Source: NZQO01 sp964639255 (GTDB taxonomy: Bacteria; Bacteroidota; Bacteroidia; Flavobacteriales; Flavobacteriaceae). Taken from it: DNA of 64,000 nucleotides. Every line of letters starts with the position of its first letter. Positions within the stretch are counted from its first letter, which is position 1. The notes beneath the pieces were generated by a model. The model was not told the DNA's origin. It saw nothing but the letters and a program-made list of their open reading frames with translations, and did not search any database. The DNA lies in NCBI GenBank assembly GCA_964639255.1, contig CAZXDP010000001.1, positions 91,608 to 155,607 on the forward strand, in the 5' to 3' direction. Below are positions 17,468 through 26,459 of the stretch, one piece after another. Position numbers and translations under genes: made by a program.

Positions 17468-18105
17468 TGTATTACCCAAATAATATCGCTAAGCGCCGAG
17501 GCGCCATTTGCAAAAGTAAGGGTTTGCACTTGGGAGCGTGTAAAATTGGCCGCATAATTTTCAATATGCTTTTTGATGAGGCTCAATTCACATTTTAATT
17601 TCCAGTGCTCGCCAGTAGATTTGTAGACAACAATAAACAATCGGTTTTCTTTATGATGGCGCTGCTCCAAGCTTTGCTTCTCATAGAGCCAATAGAGCAG
17701 CTGATTGGGATGTTGGCGAAGGACATCTAAATTTCCTGCAAATTTCTTCGGAAATACCGTCGTTTTATGGTCGAAGGGAATTCCGTGGAGAAAAAAGTCC
17801 TTTTCCCTGTCCCGGTGGTTGGTCACCTTGCGTACCCCTTCGAGCGTGGCGAACATATTCTCTACCGCCACCGAATGCCAGAAATTATACCATCGGTTGC
17901 TGGCATACTGGAAGAGCGCACTTTTGTCTAAAGGGTATTGCTCGCACGTATGTTTCATTTTAGCTACCAAGGCCTCCCACTCAAAAGTTGTGTAGATATA
18001 TTGGGTATATGCATCCCAGACATCGTTTTGCCTGCGGCCCCATTTATAGGGATACGCCAACCGATGTCGTAATTGAAACTCTATTTCAGAAAAAGTATAC
18101 TCCAA
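17464..18105 (-). CDS. Putative type II restriction endonuclease partner
   Basis: 213 residues if translation begins at the TTG at 18105, which is 26 bases after the DUF6427 stop. An alternative TTG at 18195 would add 30 residues that overlap DUF6427. No family is recognised with certainty. The stretch HGIPFDHKTTVFPKKF (about 121-136) resembles the D-x-K core of PD-(D/E)XK nucleases, and RLFIVVYK (about 169) reads like a core beta strand. The four-base overlap with a D12 methyltransferase is the main argument for a restriction role. It could instead be another methylase-associated protein. Confidence 0.6.
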   Translation of the reverse strand: MEYTFSEIEFQLRHRLAYPYKWGRRQNDVWDAYTQYIYTTFEWEALVAKMKHTCEQYPLDKSALFQYASNRWYNFWHSVAVENMFATLEGVRKVTNHRDREKDFFLHGIPFDHKTTVFPKKFAGNLDVLRQHPNQLLYWLYEKQSLEQRHHKENRLFIVVYKSTGEHWKLKCELSLIKKHIENYAANFTRSQVQTLTFANGASALSDIIWVIQ

Positions 18106-18131
18106 AGCGATTATATAGTCTACCGTTCCAT

Positions 18132-19055
18132 TTAAAGTACTAATATGGTTATGGCCAGCAACAGGAGCAACCAAAGCAAAAGTTCCTTGAACCAAAATTC
18201 TTTAACGCGTTCAAAATAATTGGCTGCCACAATAGCGAGTGGTGGGAACACGAAGAAGAGCTCTGCCCCCGATTTGGTGGGAGCGGCTATAGCTATGGCC
18301 ATTGTAGCGACTAGGGTTAATAAAATGATATATTGGTTGGGCTTATGCTTTTTTCCTATTTTTGTTAATTTGAAGATTCTATTTCCTGCAGTCCATAACA
18401 ACAAGGTCGACAAAATGGAAGCGGGCAGCAAAAGTTGCCATTCGTTATACGCAGAGAAATCGTGTGCCGTGGCTTCCTTCAAGGTACGCCACTGCGGGTA
18501 ACTGTCGAAAAATACCAGCCAATAGGACGTTGCTAGACTGGCAACCACGAGTATCCCCAGCAATGGAATGATAAGATGTTTGTAGGTGGTGTTTTTTTGC
18601 TGCAAAATTTGAACGAATAGCACCGCATAGAACAGGAAGCTCCAAAAATAAAACAGGGTGGCGACTCCTATCCATAGGGAAGCGTCTAAAATTTTCTTTT
18701 CCAAGTTCTTTTCTGAAGTAAGGCTCAATACACGTCTTAGTCCAAGCAATAGAAACAGACTTGCTAGAATAAAATAACGTTCAATAAATACCACTGGAAG
18801 CATAACGATAAAACAGCCATACCCAAAAATGGCGTAGGTATTGTTTTTTGTAAGCTGATTTTTTCGAATTACAAAATCCAGTAAAAACATACTGAATACC
18901 ACGATTAAAAGAAAGAACAAATGTGTTGGCAGCGTAGCTAGCGTAACCATATGTGGGAATGCCTTAAGTCCTCCAAGCACGTACCCCACGCAGATAAACA
19001 CAGCGACCAAAACATAATTAATCGGATTCGATTTTTCGAAAAAGCTTGTGAGCAT
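18132..19055 (-). CDS. DUF6427 family polytopic membrane protein
   Basis: 307 residues with eight to nine hydrophobic helices. The start MLTSFFEKSNPINYVLVAVF is the typical N-terminus of the flavobacterial family DUF6427. The function is unknown. It is divergent from DUF6341; that gene's promoter overlaps the 5' end of this coding region. In relatives the two are conserved neighbours near purD. Confidence 0.8.
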   Translation of the reverse strand: MLTSFFEKSNPINYVLVAVFICVGYVLGGLKAFPHMVTLATLPTHLFFLLIVVFSMFLLDFVIRKNQLTKNNTYAIFGYGCFIVMLPVVFIERYFILASLFLLLGLRRVLSLTSEKNLEKKILDASLWIGVATLFYFWSFLFYAVLFVQILQQKNTTYKHLIIPLLGILVVASLATSYWLVFFDSYPQWRTLKEATAHDFSAYNEWQLLLPASILSTLLLWTAGNRIFKLTKIGKKHKPNQYIILLTLVATMAIAIAAPTKSGAELFFVFPPLAIVAANYFERVKEFWFKELLLWLLLLLAITILVL

Positions 19056-19076
19056 AGGGGGTATTTTCTATTTTTG
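19046..19076 (+). promoter_or_regulatory. Promoter for the DUF6341 gene
   Basis: TTG (19046-19048), 20 bases, then TATTTTTG (19069-19076) gives both Bacteroidota promoter elements at standard spacing. Transcription should start near 19082, 12-13 bases before the ATG at 19095. The -33 element lies inside the first codons of the divergent DUF6427 gene. Confidence 0.7.
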
Positions 19077-19094
19077 CAACATAAATATAGCAAT

Positions 19095-19331
19095 ATGGAA
19101 CTGAAAGATGTTTTTTACGGGATTGAAGATTTATTCGTCGATTTTCTCTTTATTCCCTACGATGCCCTTCGCGAATTGGAATTAGACAGCTGGTGGCTGG
19201 CCAATATCATGAGCTGGATCTTTATGCTTATAGCGTTCGTGGCATTCCTGTATTGGATGAAGCAGCTAAAGATTTTCAACGAGAACGACGAAGAAGACCG
19301 TAGCCAAACATCGCATTCTTTCTTGGGTTAA
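19095..19331 (+). CDS. DUF6341 small membrane protein
   Basis: 78 residues from the ATG at 19095; a longer upstream frame is excluded because the promoter ends at 19076. The first half is amphipathic (MELKDVFYGIEDLFVDFLF), a membrane helix spans about 36-57 (LANIMSWIFMLIAFVAFLYW), and the tail is acidic. It matches DUF6341, a family sometimes mislabelled uracil phosphoribosyltransferase because of gene neighbourhood. It has none of that enzyme's motifs. The function is unknown. Its stop lies two bases from the convergent purD stop. Confidence 0.8.
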   Translation: MELKDVFYGIEDLFVDFLFIPYDALRELELDSWWLANIMSWIFMLIAFVAFLYWMKQLKIFNENDEEDRSQTSHSFLG

Positions 19332-19333
19332 TC

Positions 19334-20605
19334 TTATAGATCGAAACCAAGGTCCTTACGATAATACATCCTATCAAAATGTAGCTTCTCTATGTTTTTA
19401 TAGGATTTTTTTAGCGCCTTTCTGAAATCTTCATCCAAGGAAGTAACTGCGAGCACCCTTCCGCCATTGGTGACAACGTCTCCGTTCTTTTGGGCGGTAC
19501 CTGCGTGATACACCATACTATCGTCTGAAATTTCGTTCAATCCTGTAATGGGTTTGCCTTTTTCATAGTTTTCGGGGTAACCGCCCGATACCAACATTAC
19601 CGTGGCTGCGGCACGATGGTCTACGGCAAGCGAAACGGCATCCAATCGTTGTTCGAAAGTAGCCTCTAGAAGACTCACCAAGTCTGTTTTTAAGCGGGGC
19701 AAAACTACCTCTGTCTCTGGATCGCCCATTCGCACGTTGTATTCAATTACATACGGATCGTCGTTTACCTTTATGAGCCCTATAAACAAAAATCCTTTGT
19801 AATTGATATTTTCTTTTTGGAGCCCCTCAATGGTAGGCCGTACGATTCGATCTTCTATTTTTTGCAAAAAAGAAGTATTGGCAAAAGGTACGGGCGAAAT
19901 GGCACCCATGCCACCCGTATTGAGGCCTGAATCCCCTTCACCTATTCGCTTATAATCTTTGGCCGTAGGTAAAAGCTTATAATTTTTACCGTCGGTAAGC
20001 ACAAATACGCTCAATTCAATACCATCCAAAAATTCCTCGATGACCACCGTACGGCTCGCATTGCCAAATTTCCCTTGCAGCATATTGGCCAACTCGCGCT
20101 TGGCTTCTTCCAAATCGTCCAATATCAAGACACCCTTGCCGGCGGCAAGTCCGTCAGCCTTAAGCACAAAAGGGGGCGTTAAATTTTCCAGAAATTTTTT
20201 GCCCGCTTCCAAACTCTCCAGCGTAAAGCTTTCATATGCGGCGGTAGGCACATTGTACATTGCCATAAACTCTTTGGCACGCTCCTTACTGCCTTCTAGC
20301 AGGGCTCCCCTTTTGGAGGGGCCAATTAACATTACTTCGCGTAGGGAGTCACGTTCTTCAAAATAATCGGCGATGCCCTTCACCAATGGGTCCTCGGGCC
20401 CTACCACCACCATCTGGATGTCATGTTCCCGTACGGCCGCCTCAATAGCCTCAAAATCGGTTACCGACAGTGGTAGGTTGGTGGCAATTTGCTGCGTGCC
20501 GGCATTTCCGGGCGCTACATACAGCTTTTCGCAACGGTCGCTTTTGGAAATACTATGTGCAAAAGTATGCTCACGGCCGCCTGAGCCCAGTACAAGAACA
20601 TTCAT
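19334..20605 (-). CDS. purD: Phosphoribosylamine--glycine ligase (GAR synthetase)
   Basis: 423 residues, normal length. It joins glycine to 5-phosphoribosylamine with ATP, the second step of purine synthesis. The N-terminal signature VLGSGGREHTFAHSI binds phosphate. The ATP-grasp core follows (VLKADGLAAGKGV near 145-157, EEFLDGIELSVF, and the metal site EYNVRMGDPETE near 285). It is monocistronic by appearance, with its own promoter, and is convergent with the DUF6341 gene. Confidence 0.98.
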   Translation of the reverse strand: MNVLVLGSGGREHTFAHSISKSDRCEKLYVAPGNAGTQQIATNLPLSVTDFEAIEAAVREHDIQMVVVGPEDPLVKGIADYFEERDSLREVMLIGPSKRGALLEGSKERAKEFMAMYNVPTAAYESFTLESLEAGKKFLENLTPPFVLKADGLAAGKGVLILDDLEEAKRELANMLQGKFGNASRTVVIEEFLDGIELSVFVLTDGKNYKLLPTAKDYKRIGEGDSGLNTGGMGAISPVPFANTSFLQKIEDRIVRPTIEGLQKENINYKGFLFIGLIKVNDDPYVIEYNVRMGDPETEVVLPRLKTDLVSLLEATFEQRLDAVSLAVDHRAAATVMLVSGGYPENYEKGKPITGLNEISDDSMVYHAGTAQKNGDVVTNGGRVLAVTSLDEDFRKALKKSYKNIEKLHFDRMYYRKDLGFDL

Positions 20606-20630
20606 TTTTTGAGGTGTTTAAAGTTTCCTT

Positions 20631-20658
20631 CAAAAATAAATGTTTGTAAATTGAACAA
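20631..20658 (-). promoter_or_regulatory. Promoter for purD
   Basis: On the minus strand TTG (20656-20658), 17 bases, then TATTTTTG (20631-20638). Both elements fit the Bacteroidota consensus, and the start site would be about 20 bases before the purD ATG at 20605. No matching element is visible for the divergent CapK-like gene in the same 67-base spacer. Confidence 0.65.
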
Positions 20659-20672
20659 CTAATTTTTCTATC

Positions 20673-21980
20673 GTGAATTTATTTGAGCGCACGCTTCAAT
20701 TTACCGGTTTTCCCATTGCGAAAGCAAAACAACGACTGCTCGAAATTCAGGCTATTTCAGAAAAAGACTATAGAACTTACATACAGGACCTTCAGGAAAA
20801 AATAGTAGCGTACCACTGGCGGGAAAATGCATACTACCAGAAAATTTATGGAAACAAGCGTATTGCCAGCTGGGAGGAGGTTCCCGTACTGCAAAAGAGC
20901 GATTTGCAGCGACCTCTGGCAGAGCGGTTGTCTCACGGATTCTCAAAAAAAAATGCCTACATCAACAAAACTTCGGGGAGTAGTGGACACCCCTTTGTGT
21001 TTGCGAAGGACAATTTTTGCCACGCCCTGAGCTGGGCTGAATTTATAGATCGATACCAATGGTATGGTATTGATTTGAACCGCTCGATGCAAGCGCGTTT
21101 CTACGGAATCCCCTTAGAAGGCTGGGGCTACCACAAGGAGCGTTTGAAGGACCGGCTTAGCAGTCGCTATCGATTTCCGATTTTTGACCTTTCGGAAGCG
21201 AAAATGGAGCATTTCCTGTCAATTTTCCGAAAGAAAAAATTCGACTACATTAACGGTTATACCAGCAGCATTGTGCTGTTCGGTAAATTTTTGAAGGATA
21301 GGGAAATTTGCTTGAGGGATATATGCCCTACCCTGCGCCTTTGTATCGTAACCAGTGAAATGTTGTTCGAAGAAGATAAAGAGCTATTGGAAATGGCGCT
21401 AGGCGTACCCGTAGTGAATGAGTACGGCGCCAGCGAATTAGGGCTAATCGCCTTTACCGACCCAGCCGGAAGTTTTGTTGTGAACAGTGAAGCACTCTAT
21501 GTTGAAATTCTCGATGATGAAAATCGCCCCGTACCCCACGGGGAAACTGGCCGTATTGTGATAACATCGCTCTATAACAGGGCGCACCCCATGATTCGAT
21601 ACGATATAGGCGATAGTGGTAGTTTGAGTATCAATAGTACTAAAAAGAGGCCGGTACTGAACTCGTTGGTGGGCCGTACCAATGACATAGCAGAATTGCC
21701 CAACGGAAAAAAAGTGCCGGGCCTTACTTTTTATTACGTTACCAAAAGCGTAATTGAAGACGATGGTAATGTAAAAGAATTCGTCGTAGAACAGCACAGC
21801 ACGAGAAACTTTAAAATTCTATATACCGCTACACAAGCGTTGAAACCAACCCAGATCGCGAAGGTGGAGGAAGCGCTATCACGTTATGTGGGTGCCGATT
21901 TGGAGCTTGACTTTTCCCATTGCAAAGTACTGAAGCGCAGTGCCAGTGGAAAGTTGAAGCAATTTGTATCAAAGTTATAA
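20673..21980 (+). CDS. CapK-like adenylate-forming enzyme (phenylacetate-CoA ligase family)
   Basis: 435 residues, GTG start. The nucleotide loop KTSGSSGHPF (about 93-102), the EYGASELG motif (about 250) and the YDIGDSG/GRTND region (about 310-335) mark the adenylate-forming superfamily. It is the PaaK/CapK branch found in capsule and lipopolysaccharide loci. These enzymes probably activate a carboxylic acid for attachment to the glycan; the substrate is unknown. It opens the polysaccharide locus on the plus strand, opposite to the rest. Its 3' end overlaps that of the GT2 gene by six bases tail to tail. Confidence 0.85.
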   Translation: MNLFERTLQFTGFPIAKAKQRLLEIQAISEKDYRTYIQDLQEKIVAYHWRENAYYQKIYGNKRIASWEEVPVLQKSDLQRPLAERLSHGFSKKNAYINKTSGSSGHPFVFAKDNFCHALSWAEFIDRYQWYGIDLNRSMQARFYGIPLEGWGYHKERLKDRLSSRYRFPIFDLSEAKMEHFLSIFRKKKFDYINGYTSSIVLFGKFLKDREICLRDICPTLRLCIVTSEMLFEEDKELLEMALGVPVVNEYGASELGLIAFTDPAGSFVVNSEALYVEILDDENRPVPHGETGRIVITSLYNRAHPMIRYDIGDSGSLSINSTKKRPVLNSLVGRTNDIAELPNGKKVPGLTFYYVTKSVIEDDGNVKEFVVEQHSTRNFKILYTATQALKPTQIAKVEEALSRYVGADLELDFSHCKVLKRSASGKLKQFVSKL

Positions 21981-22784
21981 TCGCTCTATGTGCGTTGGAC
22001 GCACAAAAAAATATTCCCTGAAAAATAACAATAGGAAATAAAGCGACTTTAAAGGGCCATATGCGAGATGCTTCCGATAAAAGAGATAATTGTGCCGTAC
22101 GAGTTTCAACTTATTGGCACTTATGGAGCCCGGACGCACGCGATAGTAAGCCAAATCTTCCTGAATTCCAAGGGCAGGGGAACCGCTGCGCCGTATCGCT
22201 TCCAACCACACCGCCCAATCTTGTCGCTTCCGAATGTTGGGAGCTTCAATTTTACCAATGGCACTTGCATTATACATTCCCGTAAGGTTCCCAATATAGT
22301 TATTGCGCCTTTGTTTTCTATAGGTTAGGTAAGGCATTGCCCTTACGCGTTTTTGGAGGGAATGTCCATCTTCATCTATATGCAGATAACTGGAGAAGCT
22401 TACCAAGCACCGTTCTGTTTCCATAAAGCTCACTTGTTTTTCCAATTTCTGTGGAAACCAAAGGTCATCGGCGTCACAGAAGGCAATATAATCACCTCGA
22501 GCAAATTTCGTGGCCATGTTACGGCAATAAGCCGCGCCGTGATTTTCTGATAATGGGTGAAATTGAATGCGCGCGTCCTGCTGGGCTAGGCGTGAAATAA
22601 TTGCGGGACCTTGGTCTGTTGAAGCATCGTCTACTACAATAAGTTCCCAATTTTGGTAAGACTGCTTTTGTATACTAGTTATGGTTTGGGCAATGAATGA
22701 TGCCGCATTGTACACTGGGGTAATAACGGACACCAACGGAAGGGCGTTATAATCAATAGGCTTTTTCCTCTCCTCGTAGCGCAT
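21975..22784 (-). CDS. Glycosyltransferase family 2
   Basis: 269 residues. The GT-A core is clear: LVSVITPVYNAASFIAQTI (about 17-35), VVDDASTDQGP (about 50) and the metal-binding CDADDLW (about 103-109). It should add one sugar from an NDP donor to the lipid-linked repeat at the inner face of the membrane. The start ATG lies inside the end of the phosphoglycosyltransferase gene (32-base overlap in another frame). There is no better start before the conserved core, so coupling is likely. Confidence 0.92.
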   Translation of the reverse strand: MRYEERKKPIDYNALPLVSVITPVYNAASFIAQTITSIQKQSYQNWELIVVDDASTDQGPAIISRLAQQDARIQFHPLSENHGAAYCRNMATKFARGDYIAFCDADDLWFPQKLEKQVSFMETERCLVSFSSYLHIDEDGHSLQKRVRAMPYLTYRKQRRNNYIGNLTGMYNASAIGKIEAPNIRKRQDWAVWLEAIRRSGSPALGIQEDLAYYRVRPGSISANKLKLVRHNYLFYRKHLAYGPLKSLYFLLLFFREYFFVRPTHIERL

Positions 22785-24111
22785 TGTAGATAGTTTGGAA
22801 AACGATTTTTAGGTCCAGGAATAAGGACCAGTTTTCAAGATAGAAGATATCATATTTTACCCGATTGATGATATCGTTCTCCGTCTCTACCTCGCCTCGA
22901 TAGCCGCTAACTTGTGCTAATCCCGTGATACCGGGCTTTATAAAGTGACGCACCATAAACTTATCGATACGCTCTGCATACATATGCGTATGACTCACCA
23001 TATGGGGCCGCGGTCCCACGACCGACATGTCGCCCTTCAACACATTGATAAACTGCGGGAGTTCGTCGATACTGGTCTTTCTAATAATCTTTCCAACTTT
23101 GGTAACCCGTTCGTCACCCTTCCTAATTTGATGGAGATGCGCCATGGGATTTGGCCTCATGCTCCTGAATTTGTAGCAGAAAAATTCTTCATAATCCAAA
23201 CCGTTGCGCCTTTGCTTGAAAAAAACCGGGCCTTTCGACTCTATCTTAATAAGAATGGCCAAGATAGGCGTGAGCCATGACAATACTCCAACAATGATGA
23301 ACAGTGATAGCAAAATATCGAAACTACGTTTAACGAATTGGTTAAACGGCTCATCGATGGGGATCTTGCGAAGCGACAAGATTGGCAATACCCCATAATA
23401 GCTAAAATCGAGTTTCTTGGTGTAAATTTCTTTGTTGTCTGGCAGAAACTTCAGGGTTTTTAGATTGTTATCGACATAGTCTATAAGTTTTATCAAATCC
23501 TTATTGCTTATCTCGGCTACCGAAGAATAGATTTCATCGATTTCATTTTCAGAAATGTAGGCGATGCACTCGTCAATGGTGTGTTTATTCTCTCCCTGTA
23601 AGTTAAACGTCTTTACTAGATGATAGCCGTATTCGGGGTTAACAGTGAAAAATTTACGGAGCTGATCTGTTTTTTGGTTCAACCCAATAATAACGACATT
23701 GCGCCGATTCCCCCCCATCCAAGTTCGGTACTTGCGTAATAGGAAGTACACGGTAAATTTGAATACCGTAATTATGAGCATTACCCATAGCACATAGGAA
23801 AATATGGTGCCTGCAGACCATTGTGCCGAATTGAAAATTCCGAAGAAGGCATAAACGATAAGCGTAAAAATGATAAACTGCTTACCCAAAAGCGACATAA
23901 TTTTGGCCGTATGGGTAAAACGGTAGATTTCGTAAAAATTTGACTTGAGGGAAAGCACAATCCATCCAATGGTGACAAATACGAAAAAGTTAAGTAGTGG
24001 AAGGTTACCGGCAAAGAAATAGTAGGCCAGCAAGTGTATTGCCAATAGGTCAATTCCATACATAAATGGTCTTATAAAACCCGAATATCTCCCACTTCTA
24101 AAAATCATCAC
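22753..24111 (-). CDS. Polyprenyl-phosphate phosphoglycosyltransferase (WcaJ/WbaP-like)
   Basis: 452 residues. Four membrane helices fill the first 130 residues, then a nucleotide-binding-like cytosolic domain (about 140-255), a further membrane helix (about 270-295) and the catalytic domain of the bacterial sugar transferase family (FFKQRRNGLDYEEFFCYKFR, then SIDELPQFINVLKGDMSVVG). It transfers a sugar 1-phosphate to undecaprenyl phosphate, starting the repeat unit. The first sugar is often glucose or galactose but is not readable here. The ATG touches the UXS stop at 24111. Confidence 0.94.
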   Translation of the reverse strand: MMIFRSGRYSGFIRPFMYGIDLLAIHLLAYYFFAGNLPLLNFFVFVTIGWIVLSLKSNFYEIYRFTHTAKIMSLLGKQFIIFTLIVYAFFGIFNSAQWSAGTIFSYVLWVMLIITVFKFTVYFLLRKYRTWMGGNRRNVVIIGLNQKTDQLRKFFTVNPEYGYHLVKTFNLQGENKHTIDECIAYISENEIDEIYSSVAEISNKDLIKLIDYVDNNLKTLKFLPDNKEIYTKKLDFSYYGVLPILSLRKIPIDEPFNQFVKRSFDILLSLFIIVGVLSWLTPILAILIKIESKGPVFFKQRRNGLDYEEFFCYKFRSMRPNPMAHLHQIRKGDERVTKVGKIIRKTSIDELPQFINVLKGDMSVVGPRPHMVSHTHMYAERIDKFMVRHFIKPGITGLAQVSGYRGEVETENDIINRVKYDIFYLENWSLFLDLKIVFQTIYNALRGEEKAY

Positions 24112-25100
24112 TATTTCCTTATGTGCTTTTCAAAATTTTTATGTTCACTTCTGAAAAGCTCTTCTTGGCTAAGGCCTTTAAAATAATCAAAGGTTCTTTG
24201 CATTCCTTCCTCCCGTGATACTTTTGGCTCCCATCCCAACAGGTTTTTCGCCCGGCTAATATCGGGTTGGCGCTGCATAGGATCATCCTTTGGCAACGGT
24301 TCGAATGTAATTTTTTGGGAGGAGTTGGTCAACTTGATGATTTCCTTTGCAAAATCCAATATGGTAATTTCGTGCGGATTCCCAATGTTAACAGGCAAGG
24401 AGTAATCGCTCATCAACAAACGGAAAAGTCCATCGATTTGATCATCGACATAGCAAAACGATCGGGTTTGCGAGCCGTCTCCAAAAACCGTTAAATCTTC
24501 GCCCCGCAATGCTTGCCCAATAAAAGCAGGTATCACCCTACCATCGTTTAGACGCATTCGCGGACCGTAGGTGTTAAAAATTCGGGCGATGCGTGTTTCG
24601 AGGCCGTGAAACCGGTGATACGCCATGGTAATCGATTCTTGAAAACGTTTGGCCTCGTCATATACCCCACGCGGCCCGATGGTATTCACATTTCCGTAGT
24701 AATCTTCGGTTTGGGGATGCACCAATGGATCGCCATACACCTCGCTAGTAGAAGCAATCAAGATACGCGCTTTCTTCTCCTTGGCAAGGCCAAGCAGATT
24801 GTGGGTGCCCAGTGAGCCAACCTTTAAAGTTTGAATGGGTATTTTCAAATAATCGATTGGACTGGCCGGAGAGGCAAAATGAAGAATGTAATCAACCTTG
24901 CCAGGTACATGCACGAAAGTAGTCACATCGTGGTGGTAAAACTGAAAATCCTCTCTTTGAAATAGATGCTCTATATTCTTAAGGTCGCCGGTAATTAGGT
25001 TGTCCATACCAACCACTTCAAAGCCTTCCTCCAAAAACCTGTCACACAAGTGCGAGCCTAGAAAACCCGCTGCGCCAGTTATTAAAATTCTTTTGTTCAT
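24111..25100 (-). CDS. UDP-glucuronate decarboxylase (UDP-xylose synthase)
   Basis: 329 residues, an extended short-chain dehydrogenase. The NAD site GAAGFLGSHL is at 8-17 and the catalytic YDEAK near 148, with STSEVYGDP and GDGSQTRSFCYVDD as in UXS enzymes. It converts UDP-glucuronate to UDP-xylose via a 4-keto intermediate. Ugd, which makes UDP-glucuronate, is encoded one base upstream, which strongly supports this over other epimerases. Downstream is the initiating transferase. Confidence 0.93.
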   Translation of the reverse strand: MNKRILITGAAGFLGSHLCDRFLEEGFEVVGMDNLITGDLKNIEHLFQREDFQFYHHDVTTFVHVPGKVDYILHFASPASPIDYLKIPIQTLKVGSLGTHNLLGLAKEKKARILIASTSEVYGDPLVHPQTEDYYGNVNTIGPRGVYDEAKRFQESITMAYHRFHGLETRIARIFNTYGPRMRLNDGRVIPAFIGQALRGEDLTVFGDGSQTRSFCYVDDQIDGLFRLLMSDYSLPVNIGNPHEITILDFAKEIIKLTNSSQKITFEPLPKDDPMQRQPDISRAKNLLGWEPKVSREEGMQRTFDYFKGLSQEELFRSEHKNFEKHIRK

Positions 25101-25101
25101 A

Positions 25102-26415
25102 CTAGTTATTGATTTCTTTTCTCCCTATCGAAAAATAAGTAAAGCCTTCTTGTTCGATTTCTGCCGTATTATAAAGATTGCGACCATCGAAAATGGTTGG
25201 TTGTAAAAGGGTATTTTTTATTTTGCTGAAATTGGGAGTCCTGAAAATGCTCCATTCGGTGCAAATAAGGAGGGCATCGGCACCTTCAAGGGCTTCGTAC
25301 ATAGAATTTGAATAGTGGAGACGGTCCCCAAATTGTTTTTTGATATTGGGCATGGCTTCCGGATCGAAGACCTGCAGTGTCGCGCCTTCTTGAAGGAGCG
25401 CCTTCATCATATCGATTGAAGGGGCTTCGCGAATATCATCGGTTTCTGGCTTAAAGGCCAGGCCCCAAATAGCTATTGTTTTATCATTTAAGGAATTATT
25501 GAAATGATTTTTGATTTTCGGGAACAATACTGTTTTCTGTTGTGAATTGACCGAGATAACCGAATCGAGAATCTTAAACTCATACCCTTCATTACGTCCC
25601 GATTTTTGAAGTGCCTTTACGTCCTTTGGAAAGCAAGAGCCTCCATAGCCTATTCCAGGGAAGAGAAAGCGTTTGCCAATGCGCGAGTCAGTACCCATCC
25701 CAACTCGCACCTTGTCAACATCGGCTCCTACTTTTTCGCAAAAGTTGGCAATTTCATTCATAAAGGTAATTTTGGTCGCCAAAAAAGAGTTGGCGGCATA
25801 TTTCGTCAATTCTGCTGAACGCTCATCCATTACAATTATTGGATTCCCCGAACGAACATAGGGACTGTATAACTTTTCCATAATTTTTATGGCACGTTCG
25901 CTGCTCGAGCCAATGACGATACGTTCTGGCTTCAAAAAATCATCTACAGCAAATCCTTCACGTAGAAATTCTGGATTGGACACCACGTCGAAGTCGCAGC
26001 TTGCATGCTTGGAGATGGTTTCCCTAACCTTATCGGCCGTTCCTACTGGGACAGTGCTTTTGTCTACGATTACTTTATAGGAATGTATTTGCTTTCCAAT
26101 TTCTTCGGCGACACCCAAAACATAAGATAGGTCTGCGCTGCCATCTTCATCTTCGGGCGTAGGTAAGGCAAGAAAAATAATATCGCCGTGTTCTAATCCT
26201 TCCTCAAGAGAGGTAGTAAATGATAGTCTTCCAGCAAGAAGATTTCGGTCAAAAAGCACATCGAGATGTGGTTCATAGATAGGCACCACACCACTGCGCA
26301 TTTTCTCGACCTTTTCTTTATCGATGTCGACGCAAATTACCTCATTACCCGTCTCGGCCAAACAAGTACCTGTTACCAATCCCACATATCCGGTTCCTAC
26401 TACTGTAATTTTCAT
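25102..26415 (-). CDS. ugd: UDP-glucose 6-dehydrogenase
   Basis: 437 residues, normal for the bacterial enzyme. The NAD site is VGTGYVGLVTGTCLAETG (5-22) and the catalytic cysteine lies in GIGYGGSCFPKD (about 255-266). It oxidises UDP-glucose twice to UDP-glucuronate, supplying the decarboxylase next to it. The C-terminal WGLAFKPETDDIREAPS is the standard UDP-binding region. A TAnnTTTG element at 26442-26449 may start a transcript for ugd and the genes below it. Confidence 0.97.
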   Translation of the reverse strand: MKITVVGTGYVGLVTGTCLAETGNEVICVDIDKEKVEKMRSGVVPIYEPHLDVLFDRNLLAGRLSFTTSLEEGLEHGDIIFLALPTPEDEDGSADLSYVLGVAEEIGKQIHSYKVIVDKSTVPVGTADKVRETISKHASCDFDVVSNPEFLREGFAVDDFLKPERIVIGSSSERAIKIMEKLYSPYVRSGNPIIVMDERSAELTKYAANSFLATKITFMNEIANFCEKVGADVDKVRVGMGTDSRIGKRFLFPGIGYGGSCFPKDVKALQKSGRNEGYEFKILDSVISVNSQQKTVLFPKIKNHFNNSLNDKTIAIWGLAFKPETDDIREAPSIDMMKALLQEGATLQVFDPEAMPNIKKQFGDRLHYSNSMYEALEGADALLICTEWSIFRTPNFSKIKNTLLQPTIFDGRNLYNTAEIEQEGFTYFSIGRKEINN

Positions 26416-26441
26416 GTTTTCTTATTTCTAAATTTGGTTCG

Positions 26442-26449
26442 CAAAAATA
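26442..26449 (-). promoter_or_regulatory. Candidate promoter -7 element before ugd
   Basis: TATTTTTG on the minus strand matches TAnnTTTG, 27 bases upstream of the ugd ATG, in the short spacer after the O-antigen ligase-like gene. No good -33 element is visible, so this is tentative. Confidence 0.4.
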
Positions 26450-26459
26450 CAATTTGCAT

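Noticed and set aside
19095..19331. Uracil phosphoribosyltransferase, a name often given to this small gene
   Set aside because: 78 residues with a membrane helix and no phosphoribosyl-binding motif; the name reflects neighbourhood in other genomes.
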